Assembly (NCBI RefSeq): GCF_002154695.1 | Contig: NZ_MTAV01000095.1 | Coordinates: 1-53,539, forward strand | Source: Nostoc sp. T09 | GTDB lineage: Bacteria; Cyanobacteriota; Cyanobacteriia; Cyanobacteriales; Nostocaceae | Length of the DNA: 53,539 nucleotides | Direction of reading: 5' to 3' | In this document: in pieces, positions 7,180 through 16,424 of the stretch | Layout: each line of letters opens with the position of its first letter | Position numbering within the stretch: position 1 is the first letter of the stretch | The notes under the pieces: model-generated | Seen by the model: only the letters and a program-made list of their open reading frames with translations | The model's database searches: none | What the model was told of the DNA's origin: nothing | Translations under genes and position numbers: made by a program

Positions 7180-9317
7180 CAACTCACTACCAAAGAACAA
7201 TGGAGCGCATCGACGTTAATCCCACCCATACCTACGGCGACTTTAAGCTACGCCGAGGTAAACCTTTCCCTTTTGGAGCCACGCTAGTTCCAGGAGGGGT
7301 GAATTTTTCCATCTTTTCCAGTCACGCCAAATCCTGTTCTTTAGTGCTGTTTAAGAAACATCAGCCCGAACCGTTGGCAGAAATTCCTTTTCCCGAAGAG
7401 TTTCGGATTGGGAATGTTTTTTGCATGGTGGTTTTTGACCTGGATTACGAAGAAATCGAATACGGCTATCGCATGGATGGGCCATTCGACCCGAAGGCAG
7501 GACACTGGTTTGACAAGAATAAAATTCTTTTAGACCCCTATGCCAAAATTATTGGCGGACGGGATGTTTGGGGAGTAACTCCAGATTGGAGTGACATCTA
7601 CCATCATCGCGCCCGGATTGCCTTCGATGACTTTGACTGGGAATCAGAGCGTCCTCTGGAACTGCCTCCAGAAGATTTGATTATTTACGAAATGCATGTC
7701 CGCAGCTTTACCCGCCATCCATCCTCTGGGGTGAAGCATCCAGGAACCTTTGCGGCGATTCGGGAAAAAATCCCCTACCTGAAAGAGTTGGGTGTGAACT
7801 GTATCGAACTCATGCCTGTATACGAGTTCGATGAGTTTGAAAATTCTCGTCCCAATCCTCAAACAGGTGAAACGCTGCTGAACTATTGGGGCTACAGCAC
7901 TGTTGGTTTCTTTGCACCCAAGGCGGGGTATGCAGCCACAGGTAAGTTTGGGATGCAGGTCGATGAGTTGAAGGCACTGGTTAAAGACCTTCATGCCAAC
8001 GGCATTGAAGTAATTTTAGATGTGGTTTTCAACCATACTGCTGAAGGTAATGAGAACGGTCCAGTAATTTCCTTCCGCGGTATTGACAATAAGACATACT
8101 ATATGCTGACCCCGGAGGGGTATTACTACAACTTTAGTGGTTGTGGTAACACGCTCAATTGTAATAACCCGATTGTGCGCAATATTGTGCTCGACTGTTT
8201 GCGCTACTGGGCAGCAGAATATCACATTGACGGCTTCCGTTTTGATTTGGCATCTATTCTCGGTCGTGATCCTTGGGGGGCACCGCTAGCAAATCCGCCT
8301 TTGTTAGAAACCCTGGCTTTTGACCCAATTCTTGCCAGATGTAAATTGATTGCCGAAGCTTGGGATGCGGGCGGTTTATACCAAGTAGGTTCTTTCCCCG
8401 CCTTTGGTCGCTGGGCTGAGTGGAATGGTAAGTACCGCGATGGCATTCGCAAGTTCCTCAAAGGCGAACCGGGGCGCGTCGGAGATATGGCGCAACGGCT
8501 GCAAGGTTCACCGGATCTCTATGCTTGGGCGGGACGTGCACCTGCGACTTCGATTAATTTCATCACCGCCCATGATGGGTTTACCTTAGCTGACTTGGTT
8601 TCCTACAACGGCAAACATAACGAAGCCAACGGGGAAAACAACAACGACGGTACCAACGATAATGACAGTTGGAACTGTGGAGCAGAAGGCTGGACAGAAG
8701 ATGCAGGCATTAATGCCTTGCGTCAACGGCAGATGAAAAATGCGATCGCCATGCTCCTAGTCAGCCAAGGCGTACCAATGCTTCTCATGGGCGATGAAGT
8801 TGGCAGAAGTCAGCAAGGTAACAACAATACCTACTGTCACGACAACGATCTTAGCTGGTTGGATTGGAATTTATTGAAGTCAAACTCCGACCTATTCAAC
8901 TTTGCCAAGCACTGCATCGCTTTCCGCAATGTGCATCCTGTACTAAGAAACCACTGGCATTTCCAAAATCGAGACTACGTTGGTAGTGGCTATGCTGATA
9001 TTACCTGGCACGGTACTAAAGCTTGGAATGCAGACTGGTCTGACTCTAGCCGTACCCTGGCCTTTATGCTTTGTGGCAAACATGCGAAAGGTGGCACAGT
9101 CAACGATAACTATATTTACGTTGCCATGAACATGCACTGGGAAGCTCAGTGGTTTGAAATTCCCCAACCACCAGCGGGTATGAAGTGGCATGTTTTTGCT
9201 AATACTGGTGCGCCTCCAGCAGAAGCCAGCTGGGAACCAGGAAAGGAACCTGAACTTGGCAATCAGCAAGGAATTTTACTAGGCGATCGCTCAGTAGTTA
9301 TTCTAGTAGGCAAATAA
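7176..9317 (+). CDS. glgX: Glycogen debranching enzyme (isoamylase type)
   Basis: This 713-residue GH13 enzyme hydrolyses alpha-1,6 branches of glycogen. The N-terminal part (about 20-130) is a CBM48-like domain (PFPFGATLVPGGVNFSIFSSHA). The barrel carries the four GH13 motifs: DVVFNHTAEG, then GFRFDLASIL with nucleophile Asp357, LIAEAWDAGG with acid/base Glu394, and TAHDGFTLADL with Asp467. The spacing agrees with GlgX/TreX enzymes. Two starts are possible: ATG 7176, preceded by AAAGGA, or ATG 7200, nine codons in; the first is kept. It sits inside the icfG-type cluster between two STAS genes, as slr1857 does, which ties glycogen breakdown to the partner-switching signal. Confidence 0.93.
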   Translation: MTTHYQRTMERIDVNPTHTYGDFKLRRGKPFPFGATLVPGGVNFSIFSSHAKSCSLVLFKKHQPEPLAEIPFPEEFRIGNVFCMVVFDLDYEEIEYGYRMDGPFDPKAGHWFDKNKILLDPYAKIIGGRDVWGVTPDWSDIYHHRARIAFDDFDWESERPLELPPEDLIIYEMHVRSFTRHPSSGVKHPGTFAAIREKIPYLKELGVNCIELMPVYEFDEFENSRPNPQTGETLLNYWGYSTVGFFAPKAGYAATGKFGMQVDELKALVKDLHANGIEVILDVVFNHTAEGNENGPVISFRGIDNKTYYMLTPEGYYYNFSGCGNTLNCNNPIVRNIVLDCLRYWAAEYHIDGFRFDLASILGRDPWGAPLANPPLLETLAFDPILARCKLIAEAWDAGGLYQVGSFPAFGRWAEWNGKYRDGIRKFLKGEPGRVGDMAQRLQGSPDLYAWAGRAPATSINFITAHDGFTLADLVSYNGKHNEANGENNNDGTNDNDSWNCGAEGWTEDAGINALRQRQMKNAIAMLLVSQGVPMLLMGDEVGRSQQGNNNTYCHDNDLSWLDWNLLKSNSDLFNFAKHCIAFRNVHPVLRNHWHFQNRDYVGSGYADITWHGTKAWNADWSDSSRTLAFMLCGKHAKGGTVNDNYIYVAMNMHWEAQWFEIPQPPAGMKWHVFANTGAPPAEASWEPGKEPELGNQQGILLGDRSVVILVGK

Positions 9318-9393
9318 ATTTTTGTTTTTCGTCAGTAATCAATGCCGAAAGACCAATCAAAAACCAAACCTAACAAAAAAGGAGAATAAAATT

Positions 9394-9717
9394 ATGGCTT
9401 TTAGTGCAACTCTCGAAGTTCTGGGTGATACCGCTAAAATTATTTTGACTGGCGAACTAGATGCTAGTTCTGCACCCATTTTCCGAGTAGAAGTGGAGAA
9501 TGCAGCTAAAGCCGGAGTAAAGCGTCTGGTATTGTTCATCCAAGACCTAGAATATATTGCCAGTGCTGGACTGCGTGTGCTAATTTTTGCTAAACAAAAG
9601 ATGGGTGCTGATGCCGATATTTATGTGGTCGGTGGACAAGAACAAGTGATAGATACCCTTGAAAAAACAGGTTTCAGCCAAAGCGTGATTTTACAAGATG
9701 AGTACGAAGTTGCCTAG
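9394..9717 (+). CDS. STAS-domain anti-sigma factor antagonist (second of two)
   Basis: This 107-residue RsbV/SpoIIAA-type protein (MAFSATLEVLGDTAKI) has the loop LEYIASAGLRVLIFAK, where the serine is the expected phosphorylation site. The start is set by AAAAGGAG at 9377-9384, nine bases before ATG 9394; a longer upstream in-frame TTG version has no such signal. It corresponds to slr1859 of the Synechocystis icfG cluster. The two STAS proteins are quite different in sequence, so they probably answer to different partners or signals while sharing the kinase and phosphatase encoded downstream. Confidence 0.92.
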   Translation: MAFSATLEVLGDTAKIILTGELDASSAPIFRVEVENAAKAGVKRLVLFIQDLEYIASAGLRVLIFAKQKMGADADIYVVGGQEQVIDTLEKTGFSQSVILQDEYEVA

Positions 9718-9761
9718 TTCCTAGTAATTGAGGATTAGGAATTAAGTATCAAGGAAGTATG

Positions 9762-9790
9762 AAGGCTAAAATTGTTTAGCCTTTAGCTTT
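9762..9790 (+). terminator. Probable terminator after the second STAS gene
   Basis: AAGGCTAAA (9762-9770) pairs perfectly with TTTAGCCTT (9775-9783) around a 4-base loop and is followed by a T-rich stretch. It suggests that the phosphatase and kinase genes are at least partly transcribed from their own promoter in the 142-base gap. Confidence 0.6.
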
Positions 9791-9859
9791 TCTTATATTT
9801 AAGTGCTTATTCCAAGCAATTAAAGAACGGCTCCTAATTATCTACCACGATAAAAAATT

Positions 9860-11341
9860 ATGGATACTCATAAACCATTAAGGGAACAACAGTATTACGA
9901 AGAATTGGAGTCGTTGCGCCAAGAAGTGGCTACACTCAGAAATGCACAAGCTGCTTTTGAGGCTCAAAGAGAACTGCTGGCAAAGGTAGTGGCAATGGCA
10001 CGTTCTCCAGAACAGGAGGAAGTACTAAAAATTACTTTAGAGGAGGCATTACACGTCTGTTGCAAACTCACGGGGGCAGAGACAGGCAGTCTATTTCTAC
10101 TAGATAACCAGGGAGTAGTTACTGATAGTATTCTCACTCAGAAGACTACAGCACAAGATACTCGCTCTCGGTTAATTGGGAGCGTTTTAGACAAAGGTTT
10201 AGCAGGTTGGGTGAATCGTGAGAGAAACATTGGATTGATTGCCGATACGATTAACGATGACCGCTGGTTGCAGTTCCCAAATCAGCCTTACACTGTGCGC
10301 TCTGCATTAGCTGTGCCTATTCTCAAAGAAGAAGTTTTGCTAGGCATTCTCACCTTGCTACATTCTGAACCTAATCGATTTAGCTGGGAAGTAGCTAATT
10401 TGATGCAAAAAACGGCTAATGAGATAGCGCTAGTGCTAGAAAATGCCGAGCTATATGGAAAATTAGAGGAATCTTACAATTTTCTAGATCAAGCCAAACA
10501 AGAGATTGAAGCTTATTCAAAAGCACTTGACTATGAATTAGAAAAAGGTAGACAAATTCAGAGAGATTTTCTGCCAGAAGATTTACCAAAACTTCCTAAT
10601 TGGGAGATTGCAGCTTGCTTTTACCCGGCTCGCCAGGTAGCAGGTGATTTTTATGACTCTTTTATGCTTCCTGGTGGTTATGTAGGACTAGTCATTGCAG
10701 ATGTTTGCGATAAAGGTGTAGGCGCAGCACTGTTTATGGCTTTGTTCCGCAGTCTAATTCGCATTTTCTCTGGACAGAGTCTTTTGTGTAGTTTAGCAAT
10801 TGTTGGCGATGAAGATGTGTTGGCAGGCTTGAATGATTTGGATCTGAACAATCATGAGGAACAAATTCACGCCCTTAAAGCTGTAGGACTGATCAATAAC
10901 TATATTGCTCAACAGCACGCCCAGATGAGTATGTTTGCGACCCTGTTCTTTGGAGTATTAGATCCTAATACTGGTATCATAGACTACGTAAATGGCGGTC
11001 ACGAACCATTGTTTGTTATCGGTCCAGAAGGTGTGAAAGCAACTCTCAAGCCTACAGGACCAGCAGTGGGAATGATGCCCAATATGAAATTTAAGGTTCA
11101 GCAAGTACAACTCGATCCAGGCGACATCTTAATTGGCTATACAGATGGTGTCACAGAAGCCCGTGCGCCAGATAACAAGTTGTACACTAGCGAGCGTCTT
11201 CTCTCCCTTTTTCAACCAACACCAGCATCAGCTAGTCAACTTCTAGAGTGGATCAAGACAAACTTGTTTGCCTATATGGATAACGCTCCTCAGTTTGACG
11301 ATATTACCATGCTGGCTGTACAGCGATTGGGGAATAATTAA
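9860..11341 (+). CDS. icfG: GAF-PP2C (SpoIIE/RsbU-type) serine phosphatase
   Basis: This 493-residue protein begins with a coiled-coil (about 5-40), then a GAF sensor domain (about 45-200; HVCCKLTGAETGSLFLLD, VRSALAVPI), a linker helix, and a PP2C-type SpoIIE phosphatase domain (about 230-490). The catalytic metal-site motifs are present: ARQVAGDFYDSF, VIADVCDKGVGAALFMAL and QFDDITMLAVQ. It should remove phosphate from the STAS proteins in response to whatever the GAF domain binds. By gene order it is the equivalent of IcfG (slr1860) of Synechocystis 6803. A short hairpin right at the stop (11341-11364) separates it from the kinase gene. Confidence 0.9.
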   Translation: MDTHKPLREQQYYEELESLRQEVATLRNAQAAFEAQRELLAKVVAMARSPEQEEVLKITLEEALHVCCKLTGAETGSLFLLDNQGVVTDSILTQKTTAQDTRSRLIGSVLDKGLAGWVNRERNIGLIADTINDDRWLQFPNQPYTVRSALAVPILKEEVLLGILTLLHSEPNRFSWEVANLMQKTANEIALVLENAELYGKLEESYNFLDQAKQEIEAYSKALDYELEKGRQIQRDFLPEDLPKLPNWEIAACFYPARQVAGDFYDSFMLPGGYVGLVIADVCDKGVGAALFMALFRSLIRIFSGQSLLCSLAIVGDEDVLAGLNDLDLNNHEEQIHALKAVGLINNYIAQQHAQMSMFATLFFGVLDPNTGIIDYVNGGHEPLFVIGPEGVKATLKPTGPAVGMMPNMKFKVQQVQLDPGDILIGYTDGVTEARAPDNKLYTSERLLSLFQPTPASASQLLEWIKTNLFAYMDNAPQFDDITMLAVQRLGNN

Positions 11342-11364
11342 TGAGGAATTCACTAGTTCCTCAT
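11341..11364 (+). other. Hairpin overlapping the end of icfG
   Basis: ATGAGGAA (11341-11348) pairs with TTCCTCAT (11357-11364) across an 8-base loop and is followed by a mixed CT-rich tract. It may be a weak terminator or attenuator between the phosphatase and kinase genes. Confidence 0.45.
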
Positions 11365-11407
11365 CTTTCTTTAGTAAAAATTATTACTGGTATCGATGAG
11401 ATAGTTT

Positions 11408-11863
11408 ATGGAACCTTTAACGGTCGCTGGAACACTCGACTCTTTGAGCGAGATTGCAAAATACGTTATGGCAGCAGCAGCAGCAGCAGGCTTGGACAAA
11501 AAAACTTCTTATAAACTCCGGCTGGCAGTGGACGAAATTGCAACCAACATCATTGTACATGGTTATGAGGAAGCTGGGCGCGAGGGCATAGTAGTTTGCC
11601 AAGCTACGCTTGCAGATGAGTCCTTAACAATTACCCTTGAGGATACAGGCGAACACTACGATCCTACAAAGCAAGCCCTTCCTGATGATATGGATTTGCC
11701 TTTAGAGCAGCGCCAGATTGGTGGACTAGGTGTTTACCTGACTATTCAAGGTGTGGATAAGTTTACTTACGAAAGAGTGGGAGCACGCAATCGCAATATA
11801 TTCGTTGTGAATCGAATTCCTTCTACTGCTAGTGGAACAGTACAAAGTTCTACTTCCAAATAA
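11408..11863 (+). CDS. Anti-sigma-factor-type serine kinase (RsbW/SpoIIAB-like HATPase)
   Basis: This 151-residue protein has a GHKL ATPase domain: N box KLRLAVDEIATNIIVHGY, G1 box LEDTGEHYDP and G2 box RQIGGLGVYLT. Such kinases phosphorylate the STAS antagonist on serine and otherwise hold a sigma factor or another target. It is the last gene of the cluster, 66 bases after icfG, as slr1861 is in Synechocystis. With two STAS genes and one phosphatase it completes a partner-switching circuit. No sigma factor gene lies nearby, so the final target is either elsewhere in the genome or not a sigma factor. Confidence 0.9.
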   Translation: MEPLTVAGTLDSLSEIAKYVMAAAAAAGLDKKTSYKLRLAVDEIATNIIVHGYEEAGREGIVVCQATLADESLTITLEDTGEHYDPTKQALPDDMDLPLEQRQIGGLGVYLTIQGVDKFTYERVGARNRNIFVVNRIPSTASGTVQSSTSK

Positions 11864-11937
11864 TGCTCATAGAAAATATCTCATCGCTCTGTTTGTGCTG
11901 ATATCTCATCCTTTGCTGCGATCGCTTGCCAACTCTT

Positions 11938-12330
11938 TTATCTTGCTAAACTCGCGTAAAGCGTTGCCATCCCCTGCGGTTCATGGCTGTATTTACCGCT
12001 GTGCAAAGGGTGATAGGTCTCGTTATACAAACAAAGACTGTTGGGATTTTTCATCACAAACTGCATCATCCGCCGATGGGGTTCACCTCGGAAGAACTGT
12101 TTAAGATCTTGTTCAGAACGCCAGTAACTCACCATGATTACTTCGTTGATTCCACAAATACCAGCTTTCGCTTGCACACAGCCTTGAGCTTGAGTAGTTG
12201 CATTATTGATCCACAGCAGATTTTTCCACATCCAAAAAAACCCCATGCGATCGCGTGCTAAAAAGCCATTGACAAAGACAACCGCTTCTGGGTGTTCCGG
12301 CAGATCGATTTGGTAAACAGAATAATTCAT
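11938..12330 (-). CDS. DUF4188-like (dimeric alpha/beta barrel) protein
   Basis: This 130-residue protein has the features of DUF4188/monooxygenase-like proteins: a first strand AVVFVNGFLARDR, the segment NEVIMVSYWRSEQDLKQFFRGEPHRRMMQF, and a closing LCLYNETYHP. The YWRS...H pattern is typical of this ferredoxin-like fold family, whose function is not established. The start ATG at 12330 follows a purine-rich GAGGG stretch on the minus strand. The divergent PadR gene and the shared inverted repeat suggest that it is the gene controlled by that repressor and that it may deal with a toxic or aromatic compound. Confidence 0.75.
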   Translation of the reverse strand: MNYSVYQIDLPEHPEAVVFVNGFLARDRMGFFWMWKNLLWINNATTQAQGCVQAKAGICGINEVIMVSYWRSEQDLKQFFRGEPHRRMMQFVMKNPNSLCLYNETYHPLHSGKYSHEPQGMATLYASLAR

Positions 12331-12400
12331 GACTGTTGCCCTCTTCAGGTTCTCTAGTGGGTAATATTGCTTTATCTAGCTACATACTAAATAATGAGAC

Positions 12401-12450
12401 TATTCACTTAATTGAATATAAAAATTAGTGTATATTCAATTAAGTGAATA
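12401..12450. promoter_or_regulatory. Perfect 20-bp inverted repeat, probable PadR operator
   Basis: TATTCACTTAATTGAATATA (12401-12420) is repeated as its exact reverse complement at 12431-12450, with a 10-base spacer. Centre-to-centre distance is 30 bp, about three helical turns. Each arm also has internal dyad symmetry. It lies between the two divergent start codons (12330 and 12467), the usual place for a PadR-family autoregulatory operator. Confidence 0.75.
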
Positions 12451-12466
12451 TGTCAACTCATAACCC

Positions 12467-13009
12467 ATGTCTCTTACCTATGCCATTCTGTCAATCTTGA
12501 TCGATGCCCCCAGCAGCGGCTATGGCCTTGCCAAGCGCTTCAATCCCTCAGTAGAAGGCTCGGTTGGTTTTTTCTGGAGTGCCAGCTTCCAACAGATTTA
12601 CCGAGAACTGAACCGCTTGGAAGAAAAAGAGTGGCTGCAAGCCGTATCTGTGCAGCAAGAGAATCGACCCGACAAACGAATTTATGCAGTGACAGCATTA
12701 GGTAAACAGCAGTTGTGTCAGTGGATTGCTGAGTCGGAGGAGATGGCACCAATTAAGGATGATTTGCTAGTGAAACTTTATGCTGGGCATCTGGTGTCTG
12801 ACCAGACGATAGTGGCAAAACTGAAAGCGCATCGTCAGCAACATCAGCAGCGATTAGCGATTTATCAAGAAATTCAGAGTCAGCACTTCCAGAATCCGCA
12901 GGTGTTGTCGAAAACCCTAAAGTTTCAATACATGACGTTGTTGCGGGGAATTCACTACGAGACAGGTTGGTTAGCTTGGTGTGATGAAATCATGCCGTTG
13001 CTAAAATAG
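12467..13009 (+). CDS. PadR family transcriptional regulator
   Basis: This 180-residue protein begins with the PadR winged helix: MSLTYAILSILIDAPSSGYGLAKRF, then SFQQIYRELNRLEEKEWLQ and the beta-wing RPDKRIYAVTALGKQQL. Residues about 95-178 are the alpha-helical dimerisation region seen in the longer PadR members (VirR/PadR_C type). PadR proteins usually repress their own gene and a neighbouring gene until they bind a small phenolic or drug-like ligand. The gene is divergent from the DUF4188-like gene, and the perfect inverted repeat at 12401-12450 is 17 bases before its start codon. Confidence 0.9.
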   Translation: MSLTYAILSILIDAPSSGYGLAKRFNPSVEGSVGFFWSASFQQIYRELNRLEEKEWLQAVSVQQENRPDKRIYAVTALGKQQLCQWIAESEEMAPIKDDLLVKLYAGHLVSDQTIVAKLKAHRQQHQQRLAIYQEIQSQHFQNPQVLSKTLKFQYMTLLRGIHYETGWLAWCDEIMPLLK

Positions 13010-13175
13010 TCGCTACACTAGTCGCAAGATCAGAAGTTGTACAACTCACTGGACATTAAAGCCATCTGTTGTTAGAGTGCTTTTCACTAAACAGGCGATC
13101 GCTCTGCTTTCTACCCCCTCCTCGCAGAAATGGATATGATAGAAAAGTAGATAAAACTTAAAAAATATTTATCAA

Positions 13176-14606
13176 ATGCTGATTCACTCCTCTGGCTTGT
13201 CCAAGGTCAAAGACTCAGTAAAAGAAAAAATTTTCTTCGGTCATGAACCCAATGCCGAGTTAATCGCAATTCTTACCGTTTACTTTGTCCAAGGCATCTT
13301 AGGGTTGGCGCGTCTAGCCGTCAGCTTCTTCTTAAAAGATGAACTGCTGCTGAGTCCGACGCAGGTATCAGCGCTATTGGGTATAGTCGCCTTACCTTGG
13401 ATTATTAAGCCAGTATTTGGCTTTATCTCCGATGGCTTACCCATATTTGGTTATCGCAGGCGTCCATACCTGATTTTATCTGGAATCTTGGGAATGGTCT
13501 CTTGGGTGAGCCTCGCAACAATAGTTCATACTACCTGGGCAGCAACTACTGCGATCGCATTGGGGTCACTCTCAGTTGCGGTCAGTGATGTGATCGTTGA
13601 CTCCCTAGTAGTCGAACGGGCAAGAGCAGAATCCCAAGCAGATGCAGGTTCATTACAATCTATTTGCTGGGCTGCTTCCGCATTTGGGGGTTTGCTCACA
13701 GCTTATTTGAGCGGGTGGCTCCTAGAACATTTTTCCACACATACTGTATTTGGGATTACCGCTGTTTTTCCCCTGTTAGTTTCATCTGTAGCTTGGTTAA
13801 TTGCCGAGTCTCCTGTTAATCAAGATACTCAAGATCCGCATCAAAACAACTTTGTAAGCGTCAAGCATCAGCTGGGACAACTCCGCCAAGCCGTTACCCA
13901 AAGAGCAATCTGGCTACCAACAGCGTTTGTTTTTATTTGGCAAGCTACCCCAACTGCTGACTCAGCCTTTTTCTTCTTCACAACTAACGAATTGCACTTT
14001 GCACCAGAATTCTTGGGACGGGTGCGTCTAGTAACGAATCTGGCTTCATTAGTAGGCATTTGGATTTTCCAGCGTTACCTCAAAACCTTACCTTTTCGCG
14101 TCATCTTTGGTTGGAGTACAGTTATTTCCGCAGCTTTAGGGATGACGATGCTGCTATTAGTAACTCACACCAATAGGTCTTTAGGTATAGATGATCATTG
14201 GTTTAGTTTGGGTGATAGCCTAATTCTCACCGTCATGGGACAAATTGCCTATATGCCAGTACTGGTGCTAGCCGCCAGAATCTGCCCTCCGGGAGTGGAA
14301 GCGACATTATTTGCTTTGTTAATGTCGGTATCTAACTTAGCAGGAATGGTTTCTTATGAATTTGGCGCAGTCATCATGCATTGGCTGGGAATCACTGAAA
14401 GTAATTTTGAGTTGCTTTGGTTGCTAGTGATAATTACTAACCTCAGCACACTGTTACCACTGCCATTTCTGAGCTGGTTACCAGCAGCTGAAGAGCAAAC
14501 TCAGACTTCATCATTGCAACCAGACTCAGCAAATAGTAGTGAGCCGTTTTTACCTGAGTTGATATCTGAAGTTGAGGTTACGAAAACTCAAGTCAATAGT
14601 CGTTAA
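13176..14606 (+). CDS. Folate/biopterin transporter family (FBT/BT1) protein
   Basis: This 476-residue membrane protein has about 12 predicted transmembrane segments and the FBT-family features of an MFS fold: QGILGLARLAVSFFLKDELLLSPTQVSAL, LPWIIKPVFGFISDGLPIFGYRRRPYLIL and the segment DVIVDSLVVERAR. From memory, the Synechocystis member slr0642 and a plant plastid protein carry folates, so folate or pterin transport is the likely role; the substrate is not proven here. A soluble, Gln/Ser-rich tail of about 45 residues ends the protein. It stands alone, with its own 166-base upstream region. Confidence 0.88.
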   Translation: MLIHSSGLSKVKDSVKEKIFFGHEPNAELIAILTVYFVQGILGLARLAVSFFLKDELLLSPTQVSALLGIVALPWIIKPVFGFISDGLPIFGYRRRPYLILSGILGMVSWVSLATIVHTTWAATTAIALGSLSVAVSDVIVDSLVVERARAESQADAGSLQSICWAASAFGGLLTAYLSGWLLEHFSTHTVFGITAVFPLLVSSVAWLIAESPVNQDTQDPHQNNFVSVKHQLGQLRQAVTQRAIWLPTAFVFIWQATPTADSAFFFFTTNELHFAPEFLGRVRLVTNLASLVGIWIFQRYLKTLPFRVIFGWSTVISAALGMTMLLLVTHTNRSLGIDDHWFSLGDSLILTVMGQIAYMPVLVLAARICPPGVEATLFALLMSVSNLAGMVSYEFGAVIMHWLGITESNFELLWLLVIITNLSTLLPLPFLSWLPAAEEQTQTSSLQPDSANSSEPFLPELISEVEVTKTQVNSR

Positions 14607-14822
14607 TCAAGAAATTATTTTGCCCAAAGACTCAAAAACGAGGAAACTGGCAGCTACTAGCGGGCAAGGCAACTTTGATGGTTACATAGTAACCACTTAG
14701 TGCTTTGTAGAAGCTTGAAGCTCTGACTACAAGCCTTCAATTTTAGATTGTCAGACTACTAGCTTGCGTCCGTCCCATCCTCTTTTTGTCTTTGCGCGAG
14801 ATAACAAAAGGATATAAGGCAT

Positions 14823-16322
14823 ATGCAAAGTTCAAAAATTCAAGAAAGCGCTATTTTAGAAAAATCTTACAGTCGCACTGACTGGCAAGGAGGATATGAA
14901 TCTCTATATCAAGAGTTTGATTATTGGATTGATGATATAGAAGGACAAATTCCTCCAGAACTCCAAGGTACGCTGTTTAGAAATGGCCCTGGTTTACTGG
15001 ATATCAATGGTCAACGCATTCATCACCCCTTTGATGGTGATGGGATGATTAGCCGCATCAGCTTTGTTAATGGTCGTGCCCATTTCCGCAATCGCTTTGT
15101 CCGGACTGAAGGCTATATAGAAGAACAAAAAGCCGGGAAAATCCTTTATCGCGGTGTGTTTGGCACGCAAAAACCTGGTGGTTGGTTAGCTAATCTCTTC
15201 GATTTTAAAATCAAAAATATTGCCAACACCAACGTCATCTACTGGGGTGACAAACTTTTGGCACTGTGGGAAGCTGCTGAACCTCATCGCCTCGACCCTT
15301 ACACCTTAGAAACCTTGAGCAAAGAATATTTTAACGGTGTTTTATCCACAGGCGAAGCTTTTAGCGCCCATCCCCGCCTTGACCCCAGTTGCAACCAAGA
15401 TAATGGCGCACCTTGCTTGGTCAACTTTTCTATTCAGCCGGGACTATCCACCAAAATTACGATTTTTGAGCTTAACCCAGCAGGTGAAATTATGAGAAAA
15501 CACGCTCATAGTGTGCCTGGTTTCTGCTTCATCCACGATTTTGTCATTACTCCCAATTACTGCATTTTCTTTCAAAATCCTGTTACTTTCAATCCCATAC
15601 CTTTAGCTTTGGGAATCCGTGCAGCCGGGGAATGTATCAAATTCAACCCAAATCAACCAACTCGGATTATAGTTATTCCTCGCAACCCCAACGCTGGGAA
15701 AGCAGATGTCAAAATTCTGGAAACCCAATCTGGTTTCGTCTTTCACCACATCAATGCTTTTGAAGTGGGAGATGAAATTCTGATTGACTCGATTTGCTAC
15801 GAATCTTTACCAGAAGTCGAAGCCGAAAGTGATTTTCGCCAAGTTGATTTTGAGGCAATTGCACCTGGACAATTATGGCGGTTTGCTCTCCAACTTGAGA
15901 ATGGCACAGTTGAAAAGAAGTTAATTGAAAGCCGTTGTTGTGAGTTTCCTAGCATTCATCCCAATAACGTGGGACGCCCATATCGTTATGTATATATAGG
16001 CGCGGCTCATGCTGAAACGGGGAATGCTCCCTTACAAGCACTGCTAAAAATGGATTTAGACTCTGGAGAAAGGCAACTTTGGAGTGCTGCACCTCATGGT
16101 TTTATGGGTGAGCCGATTTTTGTTCCCCGCCTAGGGTCAAAAAAGGAAGACGACGGTTGGGTGCTGGCTTTGGTTTATGATGCTGCCCATCATCGCTCAG
16201 ATGTGGTGATTTTGGATGCCAGCGATTTTGGAAAAGAACCAATAGCAAGGCTACACCTCAAGCATCACATACCCTACGGTTTACATGGCAGCTTTACGCC
16301 TGGGGTGTTCGCACCAAATTAA
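14823..16322 (+). CDS. Carotenoid cleavage oxygenase (RPE65/CCD family)
   Basis: This 499-residue seven-bladed propeller dioxygenase has the four iron-binding histidines in their usual contexts: His183 (SAHPR), His238 (FIHDF), His308 or 309 (VFHHI) and His488 (GLHGSF). The N-terminal motif GTLFRNGPG and the segment HPFDGDGMI are family hallmarks. The full length and intact ligands mean it should be active in cutting a carotenoid or apocarotenoid; the position cut cannot be told by eye. AAGGA precedes the ATG at 14823 (the first ATG). A strong terminator follows at 16366, so it forms its own transcript. Confidence 0.92.
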   Translation: MQSSKIQESAILEKSYSRTDWQGGYESLYQEFDYWIDDIEGQIPPELQGTLFRNGPGLLDINGQRIHHPFDGDGMISRISFVNGRAHFRNRFVRTEGYIEEQKAGKILYRGVFGTQKPGGWLANLFDFKIKNIANTNVIYWGDKLLALWEAAEPHRLDPYTLETLSKEYFNGVLSTGEAFSAHPRLDPSCNQDNGAPCLVNFSIQPGLSTKITIFELNPAGEIMRKHAHSVPGFCFIHDFVITPNYCIFFQNPVTFNPIPLALGIRAAGECIKFNPNQPTRIIVIPRNPNAGKADVKILETQSGFVFHHINAFEVGDEILIDSICYESLPEVEAESDFRQVDFEAIAPGQLWRFALQLENGTVEKKLIESRCCEFPSIHPNNVGRPYRYVYIGAAHAETGNAPLQALLKMDLDSGERQLWSAAPHGFMGEPIFVPRLGSKKEDDGWVLALVYDAAHHRSDVVILDASDFGKEPIARLHLKHHIPYGLHGSFTPGVFAPN

Positions 16323-16365
16323 TCGGAATTGATGAATTTTTGTAATTAGCGATCGCCATTCTACA

Positions 16366-16396
16366 AATGAACACAGATGATCTGTGTTCATTTTTT
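16366..16396 (+). terminator. Rho-independent terminator after the carotenoid oxygenase
   Basis: AATGAACACAGAT (16366-16378) is followed after one base by its reverse complement (16380-16392); after the loop is allowed for, about 11 bp of stem remain, ending in six T. Confidence 0.9.
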
Positions 16397-16424
16397 ATGT
16401 AATGCATAAAAGCAAAATAAAATT

